Source of the DNA: Pseudooceanicola sp. HF7
GTDB taxonomy: Bacteria; Pseudomonadota; Alphaproteobacteria; Rhodobacterales; Rhodobacteraceae
DNA length: 47,620 bases
Direction of reading: 5' to 3'
Assembly (NCBI RefSeq): GCF_011806405.1
Contig: NZ_JAATOW010000036.1
Span: 1-47,620 of the forward strand
The translations under genes were made by a program, and so were the position numbers. Positions 40,009-47,620 of this stretch are shown piece after piece (the first letter of the stretch is position 1; every line of letters starts with the position of its first letter). The notes beneath the pieces were generated by a model. That model was given only the letters and a program-made list of their open reading frames with translations, made no database searches and was not told where the DNA came from.

Positions 40009-43000
40009 TCAGAACCTGTAGGACAGCCTCAGAAGGCCGCCATAGGCGCGGGAATTTTCGCTCAGCCCGGCCTCCCCGCGCACCGAAACGGTCAAGCGGT
40101 CCGCCAGGTCCATGTCCAGCCCCACCGCCAGGTTGCCCCGGTAGCGGTCCCCGGTGACAACGTTGGACAGCGTGCCCAGCCCGGTGTCCGCCCCGGCCAG
40201 GGCAGAGGTGACGGAATACTCCGGATCCGTCAGCGCGGCGGTCACGCCCGCCCGCAGGTAGGCCACGGCAGAATTGCCGTTGAACGATGTCGCATGACCC
40301 ACCTCGACCATCGGAGAGAAGTCCACGTTGGTCTTCGCCACCGCGTCCACGTTCCAGTTCAGGCTTCCGCCGCCGCTTTCGGTGAAACCGTCCTGCCAGA
40401 TCCGGGTCACGGCCAGGGCGGCGCTCGGTTTCAGGTAGAAGCTGTCCTGCTGGTAGACCGAAGAGGCCCGCGCCTCCAGCGACAGGTAACGCCCGGTGAT
40501 GTCGGAGGCGGCGTTGTAGCCCTGCCCGGTGACCGTATAGCCCCGGTTGTAATCGAAGTCGTAGAACCCGCCCGCCAGGGTGGTCGACAGCGTCACCGCC
40601 CCGATCTCCTTCTTCAGCGCGGCGCCGAAGCCGAGGCGGCTGCCCGCCTGGGTGAAGTTGCTGCCGGTGATGGTGACATCCTCGTAGGTGGCGCCGACCT
40701 CCAGGAAGAGATCGCCATGGATCTCCCGTTGCACGGCCCCGGCCAACCCCCAGGTTTTCTCCGTGTAGCCGGGCGCCTGCGACGTGGCGTCCTGGGTCAG
40801 CTCTGCGCCGATGACTTCCATCCAGCCGCAATCCTGCTGGTGCAGGAAGTCCGTGCCGGCGGAGGGTTCCAGCACCGGGCAGCTCTGCAGCAGCCCGTGC
40901 ATTGCCAGGGCAGACCGCGCGGCGGTAGAGCCCGCGACGCTCGCCTCGTCCGGCACATGCTTCAGGTAGGCTTGCTCCAGCTCCGCCGCGGAGCCGGTGT
41001 TGAGAAACTGCGTCGCCAGGTACTGGAGGTCATCCGTCGCGGCACCCTCGGCCACGCGACCATCGGCGATAGCGCCCATGGTGTTGCTGAAGTAGTCGGC
41101 ATATTTCAGCGCGGCGCGGCTCATGGTGTGCCCGGTCGAAGAGGCGCTGTAATCCACCTCGTATTCCAGCTGGAGGCTGGTGAAGGTGAAGGCTTCCGCG
41201 TTGGCAACCCGCTGGAAGTTCATCTTGGTCGCCGCGCTGTGCTTGATGCCCAGATCAGAGACGTCAATGGAATCGGGATCGTACTGGATGATGTTCATCT
41301 CGAAGAAGGAGCCGTTCTCAAGGGCGGTCTTGCCCGTCAGGTTCGTGGCCACCTCCCCCGAAAGGGTACCGCTGGCACCTTCGGAGACCTCCAACAACAT
41401 CAGCTTGTCGTAGCTCAGGGTGCTGCCATTCCAGGCCATGTCCACCTGGATGGTGCCCGCTTCGGAGAATGTGCCACCATAGTCGATCTGGGAGTTGCCC
41501 ACAGTACCAGCGGTGCCCGCAGACAGGGTGCCCCCGGCAGACCCGGTATAATACCCCATGTTGCCAAGCTGCACGTTGGTTCCCACCCCGAAGGTCGCGC
41601 CGCTCGCGTTGGTGAACTCGTTCCGGTTATTGTCGCCCAGCTTGATCGACCCGTTCAGCACCCCGCCGTTCTGGTTGTGGATCCGCAGGGAGGCCGTGCC
41701 ATCGCTGCCGATCACCACCGCGTCGTCATCGGCGCTTTGCAGGGTGCCCGCGTTCTGCAGCAGGTTTGAGACGTAGAGCGCCCCGCTAGAGCGGAAGTTC
41801 TGCTTGCCAGCCGCGAAGGCCACCGTCTCGTAGGCATTTGAGCTGGTGGTCTCCACCAGGGCACCCTTGCCGATCACCACGTGAGAGGTCGAGGCGCAGG
41901 AGGCCACGTGGCTGGCGCTGCAGGCATCAGCGCTGCTGGGCAGGTTGTCCTTCGCACCATCGGCCTGCACCAGGATCGCCCGGGCGTCGTCGCCCTGCGC
42001 GGAGATGCTGCCGTCGACCTTGACCAGGACGCCGGCAGAGGCGCTTTCGTCATCGTAACCCGCGACGCTCTGGGCGAAGACGCCGCTGGCACCGTAGCCC
42101 GTGACGGTGATGTCGCCCTTCACATCCACGTTGACCAGGCCGGAGCTGCCGGCACCCTGGCCGGTGCCGATCTGGCCCCGCGCCGCCTTGTCCGCATCCG
42201 AGGGGTTCTCGGGGTCCACGGACTTGTCGGTGTCGCCATTGCCCTGGCCGCCGCCGCCGCCGCCCACAGACTGGGCCCAGACGCCATGGGCATAGCGCCC
42301 CGCGGTCGCGATGGAGGAACCCTTGCCCAGGCTCACGGTCACCGCGCCGCCGTCGCCGCCTGCGCCGTCGTTGTCCTCGTAGTTGTTGTTGGCTGCGATC
42401 ATGCCGCGCCCGACACTCTGGACGATGCCGGAGAGGGTCGTGACGATACCCGCCTCGACCTCGCCGGCAGTGCCGCCCCCGCCGCCAACGGCCTGGGCAT
42501 AGATGCCCATGGCGCCGTCGCCGCCGGTGGTCACATGGCCGGTGTTGGTGATGGTGATATCGCCGCTGTCGCCGCCCTTGCCGGTGCTGCCCGCCACCCC
42601 GACAGAGGTCAGCAGGCCCTGGCTGCCGTCACCGGCAACACCGCCGCCGCCGCCCACGGACTGGCCGTAGATCCCGGTGGCGCTGTCGCCGTAGGTGGTG
42701 ATGGCGCCATCGTTGCTGAGGATGACGTCGCCGCCCACGGCGCTGTCGCCGCTGCTACCGCCGATGCTGACCGACCAGTTGGTGAAGAGGTCGCCCAGCT
42801 TCTCCTTCCACTCTGCCTTGCCGAAAAGCTTCTTGTACTGTTCGATCTGCTCCTTGGCGGTGTTGAAGTTCTCGTAGGCGTCATAGGCATCCGCCGCGAA
42901 GCCCACGCCGTCCGGATCGCCATTGCCGCCGTTGCCGCCATTGCCGCCGATCGACTGGCCGAACATCCCGTAAGCCGCCGCACCCGTGGTCACCACGTCG

Positions 43001-46000
43001 CCGTCCGAATCCGTCTTGCTGGTGCCGGTCACGATGCTGCCGCCCGCCGCGTTGGCCAAGGTGACCGTGCCGCCCTTGCCGCCCGCGCCGCCACTGCCGC
43101 CCACGTTGACCTCGTAGTCCAGTTCCGGCGCTTCCGGCTCTTCCTCGCCGGCCTTCTTGGCCGCCTCGCTTGCCGCCGCGTGCTTCTCGGCGATGAGACC
43201 GATGTTGTAGGAACCGGTGCTGGCCCCGTTGCCGCCGTTGCCGCCGATGGAATGGCCGAAGATCCCGTAGGAGGTGCCCGCCGTCGTGGCGATCGCCCCA
43301 CTGTTGGTCACCGTCACGTCGCCGCCCACAGCCCCTTTGCCGCCGCTGCCCCCGACAGAGGTCTTCAGCGCGAACGAGACCTTGTCCTTCGCCTTTTCGC
43401 CCACGCCCATGTTGTAGGAGATGCCGGTCCCGCCGTTGCCGCCATGGCCGCCAATGGAGTTGGCATAGATGCCGTAGGCGTCGCCGCCCTGGGTGGAGAT
43501 GCTGCCGCTGTTGTCCACCGTGACCGCGCCGCCGGCACCGCCGGTGCCGCCGTCCCCGCCAACGGTGACCGCCGCGCTGATCGTCGTGCCGGTGTTGCCG
43601 GAGATCGTCCCGTAGTAGCTTGAGCCGCCCATGCCCCCGTTGCCCCCGGCGGAGGCCGCCGCGATGCCCATGGCATAGGCGCCCTGGGTGCTGATGCCCG
43701 CGACGTTGGTGATCCCGACATCGCCCGCCTTGCCGCCGGTGCCGCCATGGCCGCCCACCAGGAACTCCGCGCTCAGCGATCCCTCGGTCGAGATGGTCAT
43801 GTTGCCCGCCGTCACCGTGCCGCCGAAACCGCCGTTGCCGCCCAGGCTCAGGCCCAGGATCCCCGCCGCGCCGTAGCCCGTGGTGGAGATCGTCCCGGCC
43901 TGCTGCGTGCCGCCATCGGCGGTCGTGGAGACCGTCACCTTGCCCCCCGTGCCGCCTTTGCCGCCATTCCCGCCCTGCACCGCTTGTACGTTGCCGGAGA
44001 TCTCGCCCATGTCGAGGGTCACGTTGTCCACGGCCCCGCCGGTGCCGCCCTTGCCGCCCACCGACAGCGCCGCGATGCCGGCAGACAGATGGCCCGCCGT
44101 GGCAACGCTGCCCGCGCCGGTCACGGTCACCGTGCCGCCGGTGCCGCCGTCGCCCGCGTCAGAGCCCAGCGAAAGCCCCAGGTCCGCCATGCCCATCGCC
44201 CCGGTCGACACCGTGCCGCCGGAGCCGCCGCCGCCACCCACGCTAAGCGCCAGCACCCCGAAGGACAGCGCGCCATTGGTGCGGATCAGCCCGTCATGGG
44301 TCACGCTGACAGCGCCCGCCTTGCCGCCGGTTCCAGCCGCCCCGCCCTGGGCGAAATTCGCGTTGATCCCGGAGATCGCGCCGGAGAAGACATGAGAGGT
44401 ATTGCCACCGCCGCCCGCCACGGACACCGCAAGGATGCCCGGGCTCAGCGCCCCGGCAGAGGCTTTCAGCGCCGCGGCATCGTCATCGCTCAGGCCGCTC
44501 AGCATGGCGTCGGTCACCACGCCCGTGGCAATGGTGCCGCCCTTGGCGTTGGTCACCGTCACGTTGCCGGAGGTGCCGCCATTGCCGCCGTTTGACCCGG
44601 TGGTCGCCCCGATGGTCAGCCCGCCGACCGCGCCGTTCCAGGTGCTGCCCGCCACGCCGCCGGACCCGGCCACGCTCAGCGCCGCCACCCCGGCAGAGGC
44701 ATGGCCGCTGGTCCGGATCGCGCCGCTGTTGGCCACCCTCACCGCGCTGCTGTCGCCCCCGCCCCCGGCCGAGGAAGAGGCCATGCCGTTGGTCGCGGCA
44801 GCCGTGGCGCCGCTCAGGTCCAGCCCGTTGCTGAAGTTGGTCACATGGCTCGACCGGCCACCGCTGCCGCCCACTGAGAAGGCCAGCAGCCCCTCGCTGA
44901 GGTCACCCGCCGTGGTGATCGCCGCGGTCGAGGTCACATCGATCTCGCCGCCGTCGCCACCCGCACCGCCATCCGAGCCCACGTCGTTGCTGAAGGAGGC
45001 CAGAAGGTTCACGCTGGTCGTACTGCCCGCAAGGCCCCCGCCCTGACCGACAGAGCCGATGACCGCGCCGGCGGAAAGCTCGCCCGCCGTGGTGATGGTG
45101 CCCGCCAGCGTGCTGCCCGTGATGTCGCCGCCGTTCGCGGCGTCGCCCGCCTCGCCACCCAGTGCATGCCCGCTGGAGGCATTGACCAGGGTGATCGTCG
45201 TATCCGCGCCGCTGGCACCGCCGCCGCCGCCCACGCTGAGGGCCACGAAGCCCTCGGACAGCTTGCCCAGGGTGCTGATCACATCCGCCTCGGACATCGT
45301 GAAGGTGATGTCGCCGCCCGTGCCGCCGCCGCCGCCCGCGCCACCGACGTGGGTGGTGAACTGCAGCACGTCGATGGAATGGGTGGAACTGCCCGTGCCC
45401 CCGCCCTTGCCGACGGAGGCCAGCACGATACCCTGGGCCATCTTGTCGCCGCTGGTTCTGACCGTGGTGCCGTTCCCGTCCGCGTCGACCTTCGAGGTAT
45501 AGGTGACGCTGCCGGCATTGCCGCCCACGCCGCCGCTGGCACCGATGCTCTCGATCCCCGCGCCGCTGTGCGAATTGCCGCCGCCGCCTCCGACCGACAG
45601 GCCCAGGATGCCCGCGTTCTCGTTGCCGGAGGTCAGGATGGTGCTGCCGCTCATATCCAGGGTGACGGTGCCGCCGTCGCCGCCGTTGCCGCCGCTCGCG
45701 CCCGTGGTTTTCAGACCCATCGCGTAGCCGGAGTTGCCCCCGGTGCCGCCCACGCTCAGCGCGACGACCCCCTCTGCATGATCACCCCCGGTGCCCACCC
45801 GGGCGCTGTCCAGCGTGACCGAAACCGCGTCGCCGTTGCCACCGGTGCCGCCGAAGCCGCCCATGGCCTTCAGGTCCAGGGCGCTGCCCCCGGTGCCGCC
45901 GCCGCCACCGACAGAGGTGGCCACCACCCCGATCGCCTGGTCACCCGAGGTGCCCACCTGCGTGCCCTTCAGCACCAGGCTGACCACCCCGCCGCCGCCA

Positions 46001-47274
46001 CCGGAGCCGCCCCCGGCCCCGTAGCCCGACAGCCCGCCGATGGAAGTGCCGCCCTCGGCCCCCATTCCGCCGATGCTCTGCGCCATGACACCGATGGAAG
46101 CGCTGCCCAGCGTCGTGATGTTGCCCGTGCCAAGGGTCACCGTGACCGTGCCACCGGCGCCCGGATCCCCGGCCGATCCCGGCTTGCCCTTGCGGTGCAG
46201 GAAGCCCAGCTCGGACCCCTCTGACCCGTCCCGACCGCCCGCCGACAGGGCGTAGATCCCGTAGGCATTCGCGGCGTTGGCCGCCACGTTGCCGCTGAAG
46301 GTCAGCGTCACATCGCCACCGATGCCGCCATCTCCGCCGGAGCCGACGTAGTCGTCTGTGTTGGAAGAGGCATCGCCCCCGTCGCCGCCGTCACCTGCCT
46401 TAGAGGCAATGCCGATGCCGTTGCCTTTCTCGCCCTCGAGGTTGTTGTGCTCCCAGGTCGAAATCAGGGTGACATCGCCCCCGTCGCCCCCCCGGCCGCC
46501 ATCGCCTCCGTGGGAGTTCAGCCAGCCGCCGGAGTGACCGCTGCCGCCGCGCCCGCCGTTGCCCCCCTGGGAGGTGATGCTGATGGCGTCGCCGTCCGAT
46601 ATCGAAGACAGGATCACGCTCTCGGACACGGTGACTGAGATATCGCCGCCCGCCGCACCATCCCCCGCGTTGCCGCCACGGGAGGTCTCGAAGATGTCCG
46701 AATTCGCGTCACCCCCGTCGCCGCCGTTGCCCCCCGTTGCCAGCATCTGGAAAAGCGGGTTGTTATGCGTGACCAGCATGGGGCGTGTCCCCGTGTCATC
46801 CGCGTTGTCCGCCGTGATCGAAACCGTCAACGCCCCACTGCCACGGCCCGAGTGTCCGTTGGCGCCATGTTCGCCACCGTGGGAGGCCGCCGCGGCATCC
46901 GCACCCAGCACCTTGGTGTTCAGGATCTTGCCCGAGATGGTCGTGACCCACCATCCCGGACTCAGGTCGATGTCCACCGTCCGGTCCGGCCCGTCGCCGG
47001 AGCCATCGGGCACCTGCAGATTGATCTTCAGCAGGTCCAGGCCGCTCTGCAGGAAAACGCTGGAGGTCAGGTTCTTCACCACCTGCGACGTCACGTCGAA
47101 ATCCCCGGGGTTCAGCCCCAGCTCCACCGTCGAGGTGATCTCTCCCGTGCAGGTCATCTTGCTGCCGTCGATGGCACAATCGGCCCGCGCGGCGGGCACC
47201 ATGGCCGTCGTGGTCATCAGAAGTGCCAGGGCAGAGACCCGGACGGCATTTCGCTTGGCAGGCAGTTCATTCAT
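40009..47274 (-). CDS. Giant Gly-rich autotransporter (type Va secretion)
   Basis: The product has 2421 residues. Residues 1-31 are a signal peptide ending in AARA. The mature part opens with DCAIDGSKMTC, a Cys pair common in autotransporter passengers. The passenger is Gly/Ser/Thr-rich with repeated GGxGGxxxVTVT strands and about 22 copies of a GI.A.S(V/I)GG motif, suggesting a beta-helix. Around residues 1285-1510 three charged helical inserts interrupt it. A linker carries two more Cys. The C terminus (about 2150-2421) is an autotransporter beta-barrel starting near CGWMEVIG and ending LRLSYRF. The start at 47274 is chosen over one nine codons upstream. The passenger should be surface exposed; its ligand is unknown. 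Confidence 0.93.
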   Translation of the reverse strand: MNELPAKRNAVRVSALALLMTTTAMVPAARADCAIDGSKMTCTGEITSTVELGLNPGDFDVTSQVVKNLTSSVFLQSGLDLLKINLQVPDGSGDGPDRTVDIDLSPGWWVTTISGKILNTKVLGADAAAASHGGEHGANGHSGRGSGALTVSITADNADDTGTRPMLVTHNNPLFQMLATGGNGGDGGDANSDIFETSRGGNAGDGAAGGDISVTVSESVILSSISDGDAISITSQGGNGGRGGSGHSGGWLNSHGGDGGRGGDGGDVTLISTWEHNNLEGEKGNGIGIASKAGDGGDGGDASSNTDDYVGSGGDGGIGGDVTLTFSGNVAANAANAYGIYALSAGGRDGSEGSELGFLHRKGKPGSAGDPGAGGTVTVTLGTGNITTLGSASIGVMAQSIGGMGAEGGTSIGGLSGYGAGGGSGGGGGVVSLVLKGTQVGTSGDQAIGVVATSVGGGGGTGGSALDLKAMGGFGGTGGNGDAVSVTLDSARVGTGGDHAEGVVALSVGGTGGNSGYAMGLKTTGASGGNGGDGGTVTLDMSGSTILTSGNENAGILGLSVGGGGGNSHSGAGIESIGASGGVGGNAGSVTYTSKVDADGNGTTVRTSGDKMAQGIVLASVGKGGGTGSSTHSIDVLQFTTHVGGAGGGGGTGGDITFTMSEADVISTLGKLSEGFVALSVGGGGGASGADTTITLVNASSGHALGGEAGDAANGGDITGSTLAGTITTAGELSAGAVIGSVGQGGGLAGSTTSVNLLASFSNDVGSDGGAGGDGGEIDVTSTAAITTAGDLSEGLLAFSVGGSGGRSSHVTNFSNGLDLSGATAAATNGMASSSAGGGGDSSAVRVANSGAIRTSGHASAGVAALSVAGSGGVAGSTWNGAVGGLTIGATTGSNGGNGGTSGNVTVTNAKGGTIATGVVTDAMLSGLSDDDAAALKASAGALSPGILAVSVAGGGGNTSHVFSGAISGINANFAQGGAAGTGGKAGAVSVTHDGLIRTNGALSFGVLALSVGGGGGSGGTVSTGAMGMADLGLSLGSDAGDGGTGGTVTVTGAGSVATAGHLSAGIAALSVGGKGGTGGAVDNVTLDMGEISGNVQAVQGGNGGKGGTGGKVTVSTTADGGTQQAGTISTTGYGAAGILGLSLGGNGGFGGTVTAGNMTISTEGSLSAEFLVGGHGGTGGKAGDVGITNVAGISTQGAYAMGIAAASAGGNGGMGGSSYYGTISGNTGTTISAAVTVGGDGGTGGAGGAVTVDNSGSISTQGGDAYGIYANSIGGHGGNGGTGISYNMGVGEKAKDKVSFALKTSVGGSGGKGAVGGDVTVTNSGAIATTAGTSYGIFGHSIGGNGGNGASTGSYNIGLIAEKHAAASEAAKKAGEEEPEAPELDYEVNVGGSGGAGGKGGTVTLANAAGGSIVTGTSKTDSDGDVVTTGAAAYGMFGQSIGGNGGNGGNGDPDGVGFAADAYDAYENFNTAKEQIEQYKKLFGKAEWKEKLGDLFTNWSVSIGGSSGDSAVGGDVILSNDGAITTYGDSATGIYGQSVGGGGGVAGDGSQGLLTSVGVAGSTGKGGDSGDITITNTGHVTTGGDGAMGIYAQAVGGGGGTAGEVEAGIVTTLSGIVQSVGRGMIAANNNYEDNDGAGGDGGAVTVSLGKGSSIATAGRYAHGVWAQSVGGGGGGQGNGDTDKSVDPENPSDADKAARGQIGTGQGAGSSGLVNVDVKGDITVTGYGASGVFAQSVAGYDDESASAGVLVKVDGSISAQGDDARAILVQADGAKDNLPSSADACSASHVASCASTSHVVIGKGALVETTSSNAYETVAFAAGKQNFRSSGALYVSNLLQNAGTLQSADDDAVVIGSDGTASLRIHNQNGGVLNGSIKLGDNNRNEFTNASGATFGVGTNVQLGNMGYYTGSAGGTLSAGTAGTVGNSQIDYGGTFSEAGTIQVDMAWNGSTLSYDKLMLLEVSEGASGTLSGEVATNLTGKTALENGSFFEMNIIQYDPDSIDVSDLGIKHSAATKMNFQRVANAEAFTFTSLQLEYEVDYSASSTGHTMSRAALKYADYFSNTMGAIADGRVAEGAATDDLQYLATQFLNTGSAAELEQAYLKHVPDEASVAGSTAARSALAMHGLLQSCPVLEPSAGTDFLHQQDCGWMEVIGAELTQDATSQAPGYTEKTWGLAGAVQREIHGDLFLEVGATYEDVTITGSNFTQAGSRLGFGAALKKEIGAVTLSTTLAGGFYDFDYNRGYTVTGQGYNAASDITGRYLSLEARASSVYQQDSFYLKPSAALAVTRIWQDGFTESGGGSLNWNVDAVAKTNVDFSPMVEVGHATSFNGNSAVAYLRAGVTAALTDPEYSVTSALAGADTGLGTLSNVVTGDRYRGNLAVGLDMDLADRLTVSVRGEAGLSENSRAYGGLLRLSYRF
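42070..46265 (-). repeat. Protein-level repeat array in the autotransporter passenger (about 22 units)
   Basis: The motif G-(I/V/L/A)-x-A-x-S-(V/I/A)-G-G followed by G-rich turns recurs about every 60-70 residues, from about residue 340 (YALSAGG) to about residue 1732 (FAQSVAG). The nucleotide units are diverged and are not tandem copies at DNA level, so these are old duplications maintained by selection on the protein fold. Confidence 0.85.
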
Positions 47275-47303
47275 GGCGCACGTGTCCCAAGGTTCGCACA
47301 ACA

Positions 47304-47319
47304 GTTCGATGCATCGAAC
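47304..47319. promoter_or_regulatory. Perfect 16-bp palindrome GTTCGATGCATCGAAC, candidate operator
   Basis: The sequence equals its own reverse complement over 16 bases. It lies 30 bases before the autotransporter ATG, in the leader or core promoter, where a dimeric repressor would block transcription or elongation. No regulator gene is visible nearby. Confidence 0.55.
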
Positions 47320-47506
47320 AGGCGGGACCGATGAGCACTGCGCGGCATGACTTGCCGTGGATCGCGCCGGTCGCCCAAGCCGATCTCAGCCATTTCCCCG
47401 GACGATCCGGGCTATGCCGCGGACGCGCCTAATCCCCGCACCGCCTGTCCAAGAAGACTTTTTTCTCGACTCGAACTAAATGCAACGGCGCGCAGGGCCG
47501 ACCAAT

Positions 47507-47520
47507 TGCAGATATCTGCA
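47507..47520. promoter_or_regulatory. Perfect 14-bp palindrome TGCAGATATCTGCA
   Basis: A perfect 14-bp dyad 233 bases before the autotransporter ATG, with no T tract. It could be a second protein-binding site upstream of the promoter. Confidence 0.35.
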
Positions 47521-47620
47521 GGACAGGGAATTTCCTTGGCGGTATAGCGACTTACCGGACGGAAGAACCCCGCAGACAGACCAATAAATGAAGGCGCCGG
47601 CGACCTCTCCACGCCTTTTC

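Larger units (their letters stand above)
47275..47620. other. 346-base upstream region of the autotransporter gene
   Basis: No credible gene; short frames on both strands have no recognisable content. It contains two perfect palindromes (47304-47319 and 47507-47520) and an A/T run at 47459-47465 (minus-strand AAAAAA). Promoter elements for the autotransporter should lie here, but I cannot place -35 and -10 boxes with confidence. Confidence 0.6.

Noticed and set aside
41881-43623. 580-codon Ala-rich open frame on the plus strand
   Set aside because: Antisense to the autotransporter; the Gly codons GGC/GGT read as Ala/Thr/Pro in reverse and create an artificial protein.
42070-46265. CRISPR or DNA-level tandem repeat
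   Set aside because: The recurring GGC-rich strings are coding, in one frame, with diverged nucleotides and no constant spacer length.
46265-46860. RTX calcium-binding nonapeptides in the autotransporter
   Set aside because: GGDGGD-type strings look similar, but the fixed GGxGxDxUx pattern with a hydrophobic at the right place is not kept in tandem, and the protein has an autotransporter barrel, not a type I secretion signal.
47332-47547. Short plus-strand protein fragments divergent from the autotransporter
   Set aside because: Two out-of-frame pieces could be joined by a frameshift, but neither has a ribosome site or any recognisable motif.

Overview
The window reads as a chromosomal segment of a high-GC alphaproteobacterium, most likely a member of the Roseobacter group (Rhodobacteraceae). 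The clues are the F1-only ATP synthase cluster atpHAGDC (F0 genes lie elsewhere in alphaproteobacteria), an NDUFS4-type complex I accessory subunit, gatCA without gatB, a methylmalonyl-CoA epimerase followed by a DUF1467 protein, a coupled hisC-tyrA-extensin run, and DUF2125 and EI24 proteins. Third codon positions are so GC-rich that very long antisense reading frames stay open opposite almost every gene; these are treated as shadows. I see no rRNA, tRNA, CRISPR array, insertion sequence or prophage.

Layout. 1-16 kb holds mostly housekeeping and small accessory genes: the tail of a 2OG-Fe(II) oxygenase, wrbA, a response regulator with a CtrA-like site upstream, epimerase-DUF1467, a minus-strand run (histone-deacetylase family, rmuC, a lipoprotein, a nitroreductase, an EI24 protein), a DUF167 protein, an M48 lipoprotein protease, ymdB with an EamA exporter, an amidase coupled to an Excalibur-type lipoprotein, gatC-gatA, a ceramidase-like membrane protein and a UPF0173 hydrolase. 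16-22 kb holds a membrane-anchored unknown protein and the atpHAGDC operon, closed by a clear terminator and preceded by a 577-base noncoding stretch. 22.5-27 kb holds a methyltransferase, gloB and clpA.

27-30 kb carries a two-gene MotA/MotB-like (ExbB-OmpA, ZorA/ZorB-like) locus. It encodes a four-helix proton-channel-type protein with a long cytoplasmic tail, and a partner with the motor-type membrane Asp, about 450 residues of coiled coil and an OmpA peptidoglycan-binding domain. It is the best candidate here for an undescribed machine. 30-39.6 kb returns to core genes: chaC, DUF2125, extensin-like, tyrA, hisC, rpsD with a near-consensus promoter, small proteins, uvrB and the NDUFS4 subunit. 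Two oppositely oriented GGAAC...CGTT promoter-like motifs sit between two small membrane-protein genes at 36.45-36.59 kb.

40-47.3 kb is one 2421-residue autotransporter. It has a Gly-rich passenger with about 22 recurrences of a GI.A.S(V/I)GG motif, three successive charged helical insertions, and a C-terminal beta-barrel ending in Phe. Perfect palindromes of 16 and 14 bp lie upstream of it.

How the genes fit together: ATP synthase, complex I and quinone reductase genes point to respiration. GatCA, S4, ClpA, UvrB and RmuC are information and quality-control functions. The amidase, the Excalibur lipoprotein, the extensin-like protein, the OmpA/MotB-like protein and the autotransporter form a cell-envelope theme spread through the window.
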